Positions 23,835-32,731 of a stretch of DNA of 48,375 bases are shown here, in pieces. The notes beneath the pieces were generated by a model that was not told the origin of the DNA, ran no database searches, and was given only the letters and a program-made list of their open reading frames with translations. Each line of letters begins with the position of its first letter. Position 1 is the first letter of the stretch. The position numbers and the translations under genes were made by a program. The DNA comes from Paracoccaceae bacterium (GTDB lineage: Bacteria > Pseudomonadota > Alphaproteobacteria > Rhodobacterales > Rhodobacteraceae), in NCBI GenBank assembly GCA_022763485.1, contig JALEGX010000126.1:1-48375 (forward strand), in the 5' to 3' direction.

Positions 23835-25168
23835 GCACGTACACTGCAAAACGGCTGCCCACCCATCGCGGTGTGGCAGCATGGAATGCAATCTTGGGGA
23901 GCCAGCCGGCCCCCCAAGTCCTTGATACAAACATCACCGCCGATTTTGTCATCATCGGCGGTGGTTTTGCCGGCTTGTCTGCGGCCCGTCGCCTGACACA
24001 GCTGCAGCCCGGCGCAAAGATTGCCGTGCTCGAAGCCGGACAACTGGCAGAATCGTCTGCGGGCCGCAACTCGGGCTTCATGATCGACCTGCCCCATGAT
24101 CTGGCCTCCGACGATTACGCAGGTGCCGGTGATGACCGGGCGCTTATCGATCTGAACAGGCAGGCCATCAACTTCGCCAGAGGTGCGGTTGAAGACTACG
24201 ACATCGATCCGAATTTCTTCGATCCCGCAGGCAAGGTGAACGGCGCCGCCGGAGAGGCCGGGCACGCCCATAACCAGACTTATGCACAGCACCTGAACAG
24301 CCTGGGTGAAAGCTCGGAAATGCTGGACGCCCAGCAGATGAAAGAGCTCACCGGCTCACCGCACTATGTCTCGGGTCTCTACACCCCCGGGACGGTGATG
24401 CTCCAGCCCGCAGGGTACATCCGGGGCCTGGGTCGGGGCCTGAGCGCCCACGCGAAGGTCTTTGAAAACACCCCCGCCACCGGTTTCAACAAAGTCGGAT
24501 CGGACTGGCAGGTCGTAACGCCCAAGGGCTCGGTGACTGCGGGACGGATCATCCTTGCCAACAACGGCCACCTGGAAAGCTTCGGCTTTGCCAAGGGGCG
24601 GTTGATGCAATTGTTCCTGTTTGCCTCCATGACGCCCGAGCTGGATGCGGAAACGCAGAAAAAGCTGGGCGGCGCGTCCCGCTGGGGCGTTACCCCCAGT
24701 GACCCGATGGGCACCACCATGCGCCGTATCGACACCGGACAAGGTGGCAACCGGATCGTGACCCGGACCTGTGCAGTGCTTGCCCCCGGTATGGATCCCG
24801 GACAGCGCAACCTGGCACGGGCCACCCGCGTACAGCAGCGCAAATTTGACCAGCGCTTCCCGCAACTTGCGGGAATGAAGATGGAATACGAATGGGCCGG
24901 GCACCTCTGCCTGTCCCTGAACAGCGTGTCGGTCATGCGGGAACTGGATCAGAACGTGTTCTCTGCCTGTGTGCAGAATGGTCTAGGCACCGCGCGCGGC
25001 ACCCTGACCGGGATGGGCGCTGCGGAACTTGCCTGCGACGAGAGCTCTGACATCACCCGCTATTTCACCGCTGAGGCACAGCCCAAGCGGCTTCCCCCGG
25101 CGCCGTTTGCGGAAATCGGAGCAAATGTTGTCCTGCGCTGGAAAGAATGGCGCGCCCGCGACGAGTGA
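23831..25168 (+). CDS. FAD-dependent amine/amino-acid oxidoreductase (DAO family, PuuB-like)
   Basis: A 445-residue flavoprotein with the Rossmann FAD motif GGGFAG at 43-48, VLEAGQLAESSAGRNSG downstream, and the C-terminal GMGAAELAC segment typical of DAO-fold oxidases such as gamma-glutamylputrescine oxidoreductase. It should oxidise a secondary or primary amine to an imine/aldehyde. Its TTG start overlaps the ALDH stop (TTGA), so expression is coupled to the dehydrogenase, which fits consecutive steps. It is the last gene of the run. The substrate is unknown. Confidence 0.9.
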   Translation: MSTYTAKRLPTHRGVAAWNAILGSQPAPQVLDTNITADFVIIGGGFAGLSAARRLTQLQPGAKIAVLEAGQLAESSAGRNSGFMIDLPHDLASDDYAGAGDDRALIDLNRQAINFARGAVEDYDIDPNFFDPAGKVNGAAGEAGHAHNQTYAQHLNSLGESSEMLDAQQMKELTGSPHYVSGLYTPGTVMLQPAGYIRGLGRGLSAHAKVFENTPATGFNKVGSDWQVVTPKGSVTAGRIILANNGHLESFGFAKGRLMQLFLFASMTPELDAETQKKLGGASRWGVTPSDPMGTTMRRIDTGQGGNRIVTRTCAVLAPGMDPGQRNLARATRVQQRKFDQRFPQLAGMKMEYEWAGHLCLSLNSVSVMRELDQNVFSACVQNGLGTARGTLTGMGAAELACDESSDITRYFTAEAQPKRLPPAPFAEIGANVVLRWKEWRARDE

Positions 25169-25219
25169 TCCCGGGCCCGTCCGCCGCTTTTGCGACCTCA
25201 CATGCCCGGGCCTGACGCC

Positions 25220-25750
25220 TTAGGTCAGGTCCATGACGAAGAAATGCATGTGGGGGCGCAACATCGGCTGATCCTGATAGGTGGTGGTTTCAATGGGATC
25301 CGCCACCTCCGTGAAGCCAAGTTTGGGATAGAGGCTGCGCATTTCCACGTTGGGCGTCAACGTATCCACGACCAGCCGCTTCAACCCCAGCTCACGGGCA
25401 AAAGCAATGCGCGCTTCGACCAGCTTGCGCCCTGCCCCTGTGCCACGTGCCATCTCTGATACGAACAGGCGCTTCAGCTCCCCGGTTTCCGCATCCAGGC
25501 ATTTCAACATGCCACAGCCCACGGCATTGCCATCCGGGTCACGGGCCAACACCAGACATCCGGTTGGCGGCAGATAGTCGGTCGCGTTCTGCCAGAACTC
25601 GGCCAGCGCGCTTTCGGGTGCGGCCGGATCAATGTCAAACCCATACGCCTGCATCCGCGTCACGATAAGCCCGTAGTATTGCCCCAGAAGGTCATTCAAT
25701 ACCTCCTTGTCCGGCAGTTCCTTGCAGTGCTCGATCACGACCGATGCCAT
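25220..25750 (-). CDS. GNAT-family N-acetyltransferase
   Basis: A 176-residue acetyltransferase. The acetyl-CoA pyrophosphate loop (motif A) is LFVSEMARGTGAGRKLVEA at about 94-112, followed by the expected helix and the motif-B region VDTLTPNVEMRSLYPKLGF. It could acetylate an amine on a small molecule or protein. It is separated from the upstream mttB gene by a terminator and is convergent with the FAD oxidoreductase. There is no specific clue to substrate. Confidence 0.9.
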   Translation of the reverse strand: MASVVIEHCKELPDKEVLNDLLGQYYGLIVTRMQAYGFDIDPAAPESALAEFWQNATDYLPPTGCLVLARDPDGNAVGCGMLKCLDAETGELKRLFVSEMARGTGAGRKLVEARIAFARELGLKRLVVDTLTPNVEMRSLYPKLGFTEVADPIETTTYQDQPMLRPHMHFFVMDLT

Positions 25751-25823
25751 CGGCTTTTTGCCCCGCTGTTGATTGACGTCCTAAACCACAGGGTACCGCC
25801 CCCGTGCGACGTGTCAAACGCGC

Positions 25824-25856
25824 AAAAAAAGACCGCCCTCAAGTGCTTGAGGGCGG
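25824..25856 (-). terminator. Rho-independent terminator after the mttB-family gene
   Basis: On the minus strand a perfect stem CCGCCCTCAAG/CTTGAGGGCGG (25833-25856) is followed by TCTTTTTTT. It closes the transcript of the methyltransferase gene ending at 25880 and separates it from the GNAT gene. Confidence 0.92.
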
Positions 25857-25879
25857 CGTAGTTTGGGGGAGTGTAAACC

Positions 25880-27445
25880 TTAGTAGCTCTGGTTCAGCTC
25901 GTCTGCTGCCGGAATTTCACGCTCACGACGCGCGATGTATTCCTGCAGTTCTTCGTCCTTGGCTTGATCCAGTTTGGGTTCTTCATACTCGCTCAGCAGC
26001 TTCTTGGCTTGCTTCAGCGCGCGCTCGGTGATCTCCACGCTACCCTCTGCAACCCACTGCTCGATGGAGTTGTTGTCGAACAGCTCCGGCATGAAGAACG
26101 CAGTCTGGAAGTTCTCCTGCGTGTGCGGATGACCCAGGTAGTGACCGCCGGGGCCGACATCCGGAACTGCCGAAATCGCGTCGTCGAAATCACCCCACTT
26201 CGGACCTTCAGCCATGCGATAGGCCATGGCGCATTGCTCGGCATCCACGATGAACTTGGCGACCGAGCAGTGCATGCCTGCTTCGTTCCAACCCGCCGAG
26301 TGCCAGATGTAGTTGGCACCTGCGTGAATGACCGACGACAGCGTGGTGGCGCTTTCGTAACCCGCTTGGGCGTCAAAGGTTTTCGCGCCACCCAGGGTGT
26401 TCGAAGTCCGCCACGGCACATCGTAGAAACGCGCCATTTGACCGATCATGAAGTTCATCAGGCTGATTTCGGGGGTGCCCGCCATCGGTGCGCCCGACTT
26501 CATCGAAACGGTCGACAGGTAGTGGCCGTAGATCGCCGGGGTGCCTTTGTTGCACAGCTGGGTGTAGGCCAGACCCGACAGGGCTTCGGCGTTCAGCTGA
26601 GCAACCGATGCTGCGACCGACGCCGGGGTGTTGGCGCCGCCCAGAACGAAGGGCGAGCACAGAACCGGCTGACGACGAGCGCCGAATGCGCGCATTGCGC
26701 CCAGCATGGTTTCGTCCCAAACCAGCGGCGAGTTGCCGTTACAGTTACCGGTGGTCACCGGGTTGTTCATCAGGAACTCTTCGCCAAACAGGATGGCGCA
26801 CATGTCCATGACGTCCTCGGCGTTCTTGGGCGAGGTGGTCATGCCCATGAACATCTTGTCCGAGTATTTCATCGACGAATAGGTGATGCGCAGGTGACGC
26901 TGGCTGATCGGGTGATCATAGGGCTCGACGATGTGGTGCGCCGACGAGTGCAGGCCGGGCGACATATGCGCCAGCTTGTGGAACATCGCCAGGTCGTCCA
27001 GCGTCGGGTTGCGACGCACGTCGTCCAGGTCGCGCAGGAACGGCGCGCCGGTCATCGGAACGAAGACCGAGTGCTTGCCGCCCAGGCGCACGTTGTTCTT
27101 GGGGTTACGCGCGTGGTAGGTGAAATCGGACGGGATCGACGAGATCAGGTCCATCACCAGGCCCCGGTCCAGGTAAACCAGTTCCCCAACAACCTTGGCA
27201 CCCGCACGCTTCCAGTCTTCCAGAGCGATCGGATCGCGGAACTGGACGCCGACGTTTTCAAGGATGTTCATCGACGCATTGTGGATGCGCTCGACCTGAC
27301 CTGGATCCATGACTTCGCATTCAGGAATATTGCGGGTCAGGCCAGGCAGCATGTCTACTTTTGGTGCAGAACGCAGTGCCCGCCGTGCGGACCGGCCGCC
27401 GGAACGGGAGCGCGCTGGGGCAGAGGCTTCTTTAGCTTCGGTCAT
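25880..27445 (-). CDS. MttB-family corrinoid-dependent methyltransferase, non-pyrrolysine type
   Basis: A 521-residue protein of the trimethylamine methyltransferase (MttB, COG5598) superfamily. The basic N terminus (SGGRSARRALR), the central VTTGNCNGNSPLVWDE region, the GAPMAGTPEISLMN segment and the C-terminal DVGPGGHYLGHPHT are family features. There is no in-frame amber codon, so it belongs to the non-pyrrolysine branch, which includes glycine-betaine, proline-betaine and carnitine demethylases that pass a methyl group to a corrinoid protein. No corrinoid protein or activator gene is nearby. A GGAGA site precedes the ATG at 27445 and lies in a hairpin. The nearby betaine importer supports a quaternary-amine substrate. 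Confidence 0.9.
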   Translation of the reverse strand: MTEAKEASAPARSRSGGRSARRALRSAPKVDMLPGLTRNIPECEVMDPGQVERIHNASMNILENVGVQFRDPIALEDWKRAGAKVVGELVYLDRGLVMDLISSIPSDFTYHARNPKNNVRLGGKHSVFVPMTGAPFLRDLDDVRRNPTLDDLAMFHKLAHMSPGLHSSAHHIVEPYDHPISQRHLRITYSSMKYSDKMFMGMTTSPKNAEDVMDMCAILFGEEFLMNNPVTTGNCNGNSPLVWDETMLGAMRAFGARRQPVLCSPFVLGGANTPASVAASVAQLNAEALSGLAYTQLCNKGTPAIYGHYLSTVSMKSGAPMAGTPEISLMNFMIGQMARFYDVPWRTSNTLGGAKTFDAQAGYESATTLSSVIHAGANYIWHSAGWNEAGMHCSVAKFIVDAEQCAMAYRMAEGPKWGDFDDAISAVPDVGPGGHYLGHPHTQENFQTAFFMPELFDNNSIEQWVAEGSVEITERALKQAKKLLSEYEEPKLDQAKDEELQEYIARREREIPAADELNQSY

Positions 27446-27451
27446 TGCAGG

Positions 27452-27472
27452 TCTCCGTATTTTCATCGGAGA
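27452..27472 (-). promoter_or_regulatory. Hairpin covering the mttB-family ribosome-binding site
   Basis: On the minus strand TCTCCG (27472-27467) and CGGAGA (27457-27452) form a 6-bp stem with a 9-base loop, and the 3' arm is the Shine-Dalgarno sequence of the methyltransferase gene. This could limit translation until it is opened. It does not match any riboswitch class I know. Confidence 0.35.
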
Positions 27473-27547
27473 GTGCCAGAATCGACCACCCGTAACCTGC
27501 ATCCGACCGAAGATTCATTGCAGGAACCGACATGCCGACAAAACGCG

Positions 27548-27579
27548 AAAGGCGCGACCCGCTTCCGGGTCGCGCCTTT
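27548..27579. terminator. Terminator-like hairpin downstream of ctpA
   Basis: AAAGGCGCGACCCG and CGGGTCGCGCCTTT form a 14-bp perfect stem with a CTTC/GAAG loop, located between the ctpA stop (27617) and the promoter region of the mttB-family gene. Short T runs flank it on both strands, and it most likely ends the gpmI-envC-ctpA transcript. Confidence 0.8.
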
Positions 27580-27616
27580 CAAATTCTGCCATGCTCCAAA
27601 AGGAGCAGGCCTGCGC

Positions 27617-28948
27617 TTACTTGGGACCCAGCGCCGATAGACCCTTCAGGATGTCGATGGCATAGGCCAGCTGATAGTCCTCTTCCCGCAGCTCTGCGGC
27701 CGCTTCGGCTTTGGCGCGGTCTTCTTCGATCTGACGGATTTCATCTTCGCTCAGGCTGTCATTGTTCAGACGCCCGCGCAGATCTGCCTCTGACCGGGTC
27801 CGACGGTTAGGCTCATCTTCCTCGGCGCTGTTGGCCGGGCGGCGCGGCTGTTCCACGACGATGTCCGGGCTGACGCCCAGCGCCTGGATCGACCGGCCCG
27901 ACGGCGTGTAATAGCGCGCGGTGGTCAGACGCATCGCGCCGTCGCCCCGCAGCGGCATCACCGTCTGCACAGATCCCTTGCCGAAGCTCTTGGTGCCCAC
28001 CACGATGGCGCGGCGATGATCCTGCAACGCACCTGCAACAATTTCGGATGCAGAGGCGGAACCGCCGTTGATCAGAACGACCATGGGCAGCCCCTCTGCC
28101 AGGTCGCCTGCGGTTGCATTGAACCGCTCACCGTCTTCGGGATTGCGGCCACGGGTCGAAACGATCTCACCGCTTTCCAGGAACGCATCGGACACTTTGA
28201 TCGCTTCGGTCAGCAGACCGCCGGGATTGTTGCGCAGATCCAGAACCAGGCCATTCAGGTTCTCGATGCCACCGGCCTCTTCGATCTGCTTCTTCAGACC
28301 GCTTTCCAGGTTCGGTGATGTCTGGTCGTTGAAGGTCGTCACCCGCAGAACAGCCGTTGTGCCTTCGGTGCGGGCGCGCACGGCCGTCAGCTTGATGGTG
28401 TCACGGATGATCGACACGTCGAAGGGTTCATCCTCGCCTTCGCGCACGATGGTCACGACGATTTCCGAACCGACCGGCCCGCGCATCATTTCAACCGCCT
28501 GATCCAGTGACAGACCCAGAACGCTTTCGCCATCCACATGGGTCACGAAATCACCCGCTTCGATTCCCGCTTCATCTGCCGGGGTCCCGTCGATGGGGGA
28601 CACCACTTTGACGAAGCCTTCTTCCTGGGTCACCTCGATGCCGAGGCCACCAAATTCGCCACGGGTCTGCACCCGCATCTGGGCCGCGTCGTCGGGCGAG
28701 AGGTAGCTGGAATGCGGATCCAGCGACTGCAGCATGCCGCCGATGGCCGCCTCGATCAGTTCCGACTCGTCCACCTCTTCCACGTATTGCACGCGAATGC
28801 GTTCGAAGATGTCCCCGAACAGATCCAGTTGTTCATACACTGTCGAATTGCGGCCGCTTTCCTGCGCCAGCAGCGGACCCGCGACTTGCGTTGTGGCCAT
28901 AACGCCTGCCAGCGTGCCACCCAGCGCGGCCATAACGAATTTCTTCAT
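27617..28948 (-). CDS. ctpA: S41-family C-terminal processing peptidase
   Basis: A 443-residue periplasmic serine protease with a signal peptide (about 1-28). A PDZ domain (about 90-170, GGLGIEV and GIEAGDFVTHVDG) precedes the peptidase domain with LRNNPGGLL, the catalytic Ser in NGGSASASEIVAGAL and the catalytic Lys in GTKSFGKGSVQT. These enzymes trim C termini and regulate murein hydrolases and envelope proteins. It starts 6 bases after envC ends, so the genes form one operon and probably act together on the cell envelope. The acidic C-terminal tail is common in alphaproteobacteria. Confidence 0.95.
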   Translation of the reverse strand: MKKFVMAALGGTLAGVMATTQVAGPLLAQESGRNSTVYEQLDLFGDIFERIRVQYVEEVDESELIEAAIGGMLQSLDPHSSYLSPDDAAQMRVQTRGEFGGLGIEVTQEEGFVKVVSPIDGTPADEAGIEAGDFVTHVDGESVLGLSLDQAVEMMRGPVGSEIVVTIVREGEDEPFDVSIIRDTIKLTAVRARTEGTTAVLRVTTFNDQTSPNLESGLKKQIEEAGGIENLNGLVLDLRNNPGGLLTEAIKVSDAFLESGEIVSTRGRNPEDGERFNATAGDLAEGLPMVVLINGGSASASEIVAGALQDHRRAIVVGTKSFGKGSVQTVMPLRGDGAMRLTTARYYTPSGRSIQALGVSPDIVVEQPRRPANSAEEDEPNRRTRSEADLRGRLNNDSLSEDEIRQIEEDRAKAEAAAELREEDYQLAYAIDILKGLSALGPK

Positions 28949-28954
28949 ACTCGC

Positions 28955-30097
28955 CTATCCATTGTTATCGGTGCGGAACCACGTTGCCGGGTCCACAGGG
29001 CTGTTGCCTTCTCTGACCTCTATATAGAGCGTTTCCGACCGGTCAGTTCCAGTGCCTTCACTGCTTAGTGACAGAATTGCGCCAATTTCCGGCACGTCTC
29101 CCCCCATCAGACCCACAGGTGTCCCGGCCGGGATCACTTCGCCCGGCTCTCCATAGACCTCGGAGAGGCCGGAAAACACAAACAGCGTGTCGGGCTGCGG
29201 TTCCAGAATCATCACGTTCCCAAGATCCAGCAGCGGCCCACGATACCGAATCGTTGCCGCGGTGGGGCTGCTGACCATGGCACGGGGCCGGGTCGCCACC
29301 AGAATTCCCTTGCGCCGGATCCCCGCCGCATCCGCCTGTCCATAGCGGCGCAACAACAGCCCCAGCACCGGCAGGGGCAATTCCCCCTTCTCGGCCGAGA
29401 TGTCAGCAGTGCTTTCGGCAATCTCACCGTTGATGATATCCGTCAGACCGCTGGCAAACCCGTCCAGGGTTTCCGTCGAGGAGATCAGGATCGCGGTCCG
29501 CACCGGATCCTGGGTGAACCGTTTGGGCAGATCCTTGCGTTCCGCAATGGCCGCGCTGAGATCGGCGCGCGCTTTCTGCACATCCGCCAACCCCTGCTCC
29601 AGCGTCTTGGTCGCCTTCTGTTGTAGCAGGCGCAGAGTCTGGATCTCTTCCACGTCACGCCGCAGCGTTTCCGCCTTGGCCTGCAGGCCCGGTGTCACTT
29701 CGGTCAGCATCATCGCCGAACGGGCCGCGCCAAGGGGCCCCGAGGGGTGCAGCATCAGAACCGGCGGCGGTGATGCTTCGATCGTCTGGATGATCGCCAG
29801 CAGTTCGGCCACTTCGCCCCGGCGGGCTTTCAGCTGTTCATTGAGCAGGGTTTCACGACGGGCGGCGCGACGCAGCCCATCCCGCATAGCGCCCAACCCG
29901 GCCTCGAACGCCTGAACTGTCTGGGTCAGCGCCTTTACACGGTCGCGAGCGCTTTGCACGCCCTGCAGGTTCAAGGTCGCTTCTTCGATCTGCGCGGCCG
30001 CGGCCAAGGCTGCGCTTGCAGGATCATTCTGTGCCTGGACGGTCCCTGAAAGCCCCAGGGCACATGCCAATCCCAGCAAGGCAGCGCGGTGCATCAT
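28955..30097 (-). CDS. envC: EnvC-like murein hydrolase activator (coiled coil plus LytM domain)
   Basis: A 380-residue protein with a signal peptide (about 1-22), a long coiled coil (about 30-215) and a C-terminal LytM/M23 domain whose end reads LYIEVREGNSPVDPATWF. The usual zinc ligands are not evident, as in EnvC, which activates amidases rather than cutting peptidoglycan itself. It acts in the periplasm at the division site. Its ATG overlaps the gpmI stop (ATGA), and ctpA follows directly. The gpmI-envC-ctpA order is widespread in alphaproteobacteria. Confidence 0.88.
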   Translation of the reverse strand: MMHRAALLGLACALGLSGTVQAQNDPASAALAAAAQIEEATLNLQGVQSARDRVKALTQTVQAFEAGLGAMRDGLRRAARRETLLNEQLKARRGEVAELLAIIQTIEASPPPVLMLHPSGPLGAARSAMMLTEVTPGLQAKAETLRRDVEEIQTLRLLQQKATKTLEQGLADVQKARADLSAAIAERKDLPKRFTQDPVRTAILISSTETLDGFASGLTDIINGEIAESTADISAEKGELPLPVLGLLLRRYGQADAAGIRRKGILVATRPRAMVSSPTAATIRYRGPLLDLGNVMILEPQPDTLFVFSGLSEVYGEPGEVIPAGTPVGLMGGDVPEIGAILSLSSEGTGTDRSETLYIEVREGNSPVDPATWFRTDNNG

Positions 30098-31611
30098 GCG
30101 ATCAGGCTCTCCCCGGTCATTTCATTGGGCTTGGGCAGGCCCATCAGTTCCAAGATCGTCGGCGCAAGGTCCGACAGGCGCCCTTCGCGCAGCGATGCGC
30201 CCTCCGGCCCACCAACCAGCGCCACCGGCACCGGGTTCAACGTGTGCGCAGTATGGGGGCCTCCGCTTTCCGGGTCCACCATGGTTTCGCAATTGCCGTG
30301 GTCGGCGGTGACAATCATTGCCCCTCCGGCCTTTTCCAGCGCCTCAACAACCTGCGCCAGCCCCTGATCAACCGCTTCACAGGCCTTGATCGCGGCCTTC
30401 AGATCCCCGGTGTGACCAACCATATCCGGGTTGGCATAGTTGGTGACGATCAGGTCATAACCAGCTTCGATGGCTTCCACGAACTTCGCGGTCACCTCTG
30501 CCGAAGACATTTCCGGCTGCAAATCATAGGTCGCCACCTTCGGCGATTTCGGCATGAAGCGGTCTTCGCCGTCTTCCGGATCTTCCTTGCCCCCATTCAG
30601 GAAGAAAGTGACATGCGGGTATTTCTCGGTCTCGGCCAGCCGGAACTGGCGCTTGCCCTTCTTGGCAACCCAAGCGCCCAGCGTATTGACGATGTCACGA
30701 GCGGGGAAGGCCGTGGTCATATAGGTGTTGTGCTCATCGGAGTATTCCACCATGCCCAGCAGCCCCGCCAGTTGCGGGCGCGGCCCCGTTTCAAACCCTT
30801 TGAACCCCGGTTGGCCAATGGCGGCCAGGATTTCCCGTGCCCGGTCTGCGCGGAAGTTCAGACAGAAATACCCGTCCCCCTCAGCAATCCCGGCATAGTC
30901 GCCCACCACGGTCGCACCGATGAATTCATCCGTTTCCGACCGGTTGTAGGCCTGGGTGATCGCGTCATGGGCGGTTGCCGCTGCACGGCCCTCGGCCTTG
31001 ACCATGGCATTATAGGCTTCTCCGACCCGTTCCCACCGGTTGTCGCGGTCCATGGCAAAGTACCGACCCGTAACCGTTCCGATCCGCGCGCCCTCAGGCA
31101 GGTTATCTTCCAGCGTCCGGAAGTATCCATAGGCCGACTTGGGGGCCACGTCCCGACCATCGGTGATTGCGTGCAGCACCACCGGAACCCCGGCAGAGGT
31201 CACCGCACGGATTGCTGCAAGGATATGATTCAGGTGCCCATGCACCCCGCCGTCCGAGACGAGGCCCATCAGATGCGCCGTGCCACCGCTGGCCTTGAGC
31301 GTGTTGATGAAGGCGTTCAGCGCGGCATTTTCGAAAAACGATCCGTCCTCGATCGACAGGTCGATCTGGCCCAGGTCCATGGCCACCACACGGCCCGCCC
31401 CGATGTTGGTGTGTCCCACCTCAGAATTGCCCATCTGGCCGCTTGGCAGCCCGACATCGGGACCATGCGTGATCAGCCGGGAATGCGGCCCTTTGCTCAT
31501 GATGGCGTCAAAGGTCGGGGTATGTGCAAGCGCCGGTGCGTTTGCGGTTGTGTCTTCGGACATCCCCCATCCATCGAGAATACAAAGGACAACAGGTTTT
31601 GGTGCGGACAT
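30094..31611 (-). CDS. gpmI: 2,3-bisphosphoglycerate-independent phosphoglycerate mutase
   Basis: A 505-residue cytoplasmic glycolytic enzyme interconverting 3- and 2-phosphoglycerate. It has the metal-binding start VVLCILDGWG, the phosphoserine segment GQMGNSEVGHTNIGAGR, the ITDGRDVAP loop and VTADHGNCE with second-site metal ligands. Length is normal for the family. The ATG at 31611 is chosen over the one at 31629 because GGAGAG lies just upstream. It heads the envC-ctpA operon, a link between central metabolism and envelope genes seen in this class. Confidence 0.97.
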   Translation of the reverse strand: MSAPKPVVLCILDGWGMSEDTTANAPALAHTPTFDAIMSKGPHSRLITHGPDVGLPSGQMGNSEVGHTNIGAGRVVAMDLGQIDLSIEDGSFFENAALNAFINTLKASGGTAHLMGLVSDGGVHGHLNHILAAIRAVTSAGVPVVLHAITDGRDVAPKSAYGYFRTLEDNLPEGARIGTVTGRYFAMDRDNRWERVGEAYNAMVKAEGRAAATAHDAITQAYNRSETDEFIGATVVGDYAGIAEGDGYFCLNFRADRAREILAAIGQPGFKGFETGPRPQLAGLLGMVEYSDEHNTYMTTAFPARDIVNTLGAWVAKKGKRQFRLAETEKYPHVTFFLNGGKEDPEDGEDRFMPKSPKVATYDLQPEMSSAEVTAKFVEAIEAGYDLIVTNYANPDMVGHTGDLKAAIKACEAVDQGLAQVVEALEKAGGAMIVTADHGNCETMVDPESGGPHTAHTLNPVPVALVGGPEGASLREGRLSDLAPTILELMGLPKPNEMTGESLIA

Positions 31612-31698
31612 GAAACTCTCCAGGGGCAATGGAATTGCCTGCCTTCTAACCGCTTGCAGCGGCGGGGTGAACCGCCATTGGCGCCACAGTTGGCGATA

Positions 31699-32586
31699 TC
31701 ATGGCTTTCCGAACTCCGTTGCCAGATGATCGATCAGCGCCCTGACCCTGCGCGTCAGATGCCTGTTGGGTGGATAGAGCGCATAGAGCCCGAAGACATC
31801 CGTTTCATATCCCGGCAAAACCCGCTCCAGACGACCGTCTTCCAGCGCGGCTTCGACAACATATTTGGGTGAACGCGCGATCCCCAGCCCTCCGATCGCC
31901 ATCTGCGCCACGGCCGCCGGGGAATTTGCCCGCACCGCCCCGTTCAGACGCGCGACATGCTCCTGACCATTGCGCCAGAAGCGCCAGACGAACAACTCGG
32001 CCTGATTGCCATCAACCAGACAGTTGTGCGTCGACAGCGCCCTTGGGTCCTGCGGGCGTCCGTGCTGATTCAGATAATCGGGCGATGCGCAGACGATCAA
32101 AGGCATATCGGACAGTTTGCGTGCAATCAGGGTCGAATCCCGCAAAGCCCCGATGCGAATGGCCAGATCCAGCCCCTCCTCGACCAGCGCGACACGGTTG
32201 TCCGTCAGCTTCATGTCCAGTTCGATATCCCCGTGTTCGCGCAGAAACGGGATCAACGCCTGCGTCAGACGCGTACTACCAAATCCGGTTGGCGCGGTCA
32301 GGCGGATCGGACCGGCCAGCGAGGTCTGTTTTTCCCGCACCAGCGCGTCAAGTTCGTCGATCTGTTCCAGGATCTGCCGACAGCGTTCGATATAGGCGGT
32401 TCCAACGTCGGTCAGCGAAACACTGCGCGTCGTGCGATGAAACAGCCGGGTCTGCAACTGCGCCTCAAGCGCCTGCACATACTTGCTGACCAGCTTTGTC
32501 GACAGACCCAGCCTGCGCCCGGCCCCGGTAAAGGATCCTTCCTGCGCTACGGCCAGGAAAGCGCGCATCGTCTCAACCCTGTCCAT
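31699..32586 (-). CDS. LysR-family transcriptional regulator
   Basis: A 295-residue regulator with an N-terminal helix-turn-helix (about 1-60, [21 protein letters not shown]) and a type-2 periplasmic-binding-like effector domain (about 88-290). It is of the CrgA/AaeR-like branch that often controls stress or redox genes. It is divergent from a glutathione S-transferase gene over a 145-base AT-rich gap, so it probably regulates that gene and the following flavoprotein. Confidence 0.93.
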   Translation of the reverse strand: MDRVETMRAFLAVAQEGSFTGAGRRLGLSTKLVSKYVQALEAQLQTRLFHRTTRSVSLTDVGTAYIERCRQILEQIDELDALVREKQTSLAGPIRLTAPTGFGSTRLTQALIPFLREHGDIELDMKLTDNRVALVEEGLDLAIRIGALRDSTLIARKLSDMPLIVCASPDYLNQHGRPQDPRALSTHNCLVDGNQAELFVWRFWRNGQEHVARLNGAVRANSPAAVAQMAIGGLGIARSPKYVVEAALEDGRLERVLPGYETDVFGLYALYPPNRHLTRRVRALIDHLATEFGKP

Positions 32587-32731
32587 GCTTCACCCACATT
32601 ATCCCCGTTTTGTTCATTATATATGTACACATTCGCCAATTATCTTCAATTCCGCTCTGAATATATGGTTGCCAGCAGGACGACACAGGGTCGCCCGCGT
32701 CAGACACACTGTTCAAATCAAGGATCTCATT

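Noticed and set aside
22314..23930. 538-codon minus-strand open frame opposite the aldehyde dehydrogenase gene
   Set aside because: It lies antisense to a gene with full ALDH motifs, its composition is that of a reverse-complement shadow in G+C-rich DNA, and it has no recognisable domain or ribosome site.
25211..25229. Terminator between the FAD oxidoreductase and GNAT genes
   Set aside because: The CCTGAC/GTCAGG arms are only 6 bp, one arm is inside the GNAT coding region, and there is no T tract.
25880..27445. Pyrrolysine-containing MttB
   Set aside because: The frame is open without any in-frame TAG, so it belongs to the non-pyrrolysine branch.
27446..27616. Glycine, SAM or SAH riboswitch upstream of the mttB-family gene
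   Set aside because: The leader contains a stem over the ribosome site, but none of the conserved cores of these riboswitch classes can be found.
25964..27640. 558-codon plus-strand open frame opposite the MttB-family gene
   Set aside because: The His/Arg/Val-rich sequence is a codon-shadow of the minus-strand methyltransferase gene, with no plausible start signal.
30016..31872. 618-codon plus-strand open frame opposite gpmI
   Set aside because: It is antisense to a complete gpmI gene and runs across the envC start and a LysR gene; the translation has no domain features.
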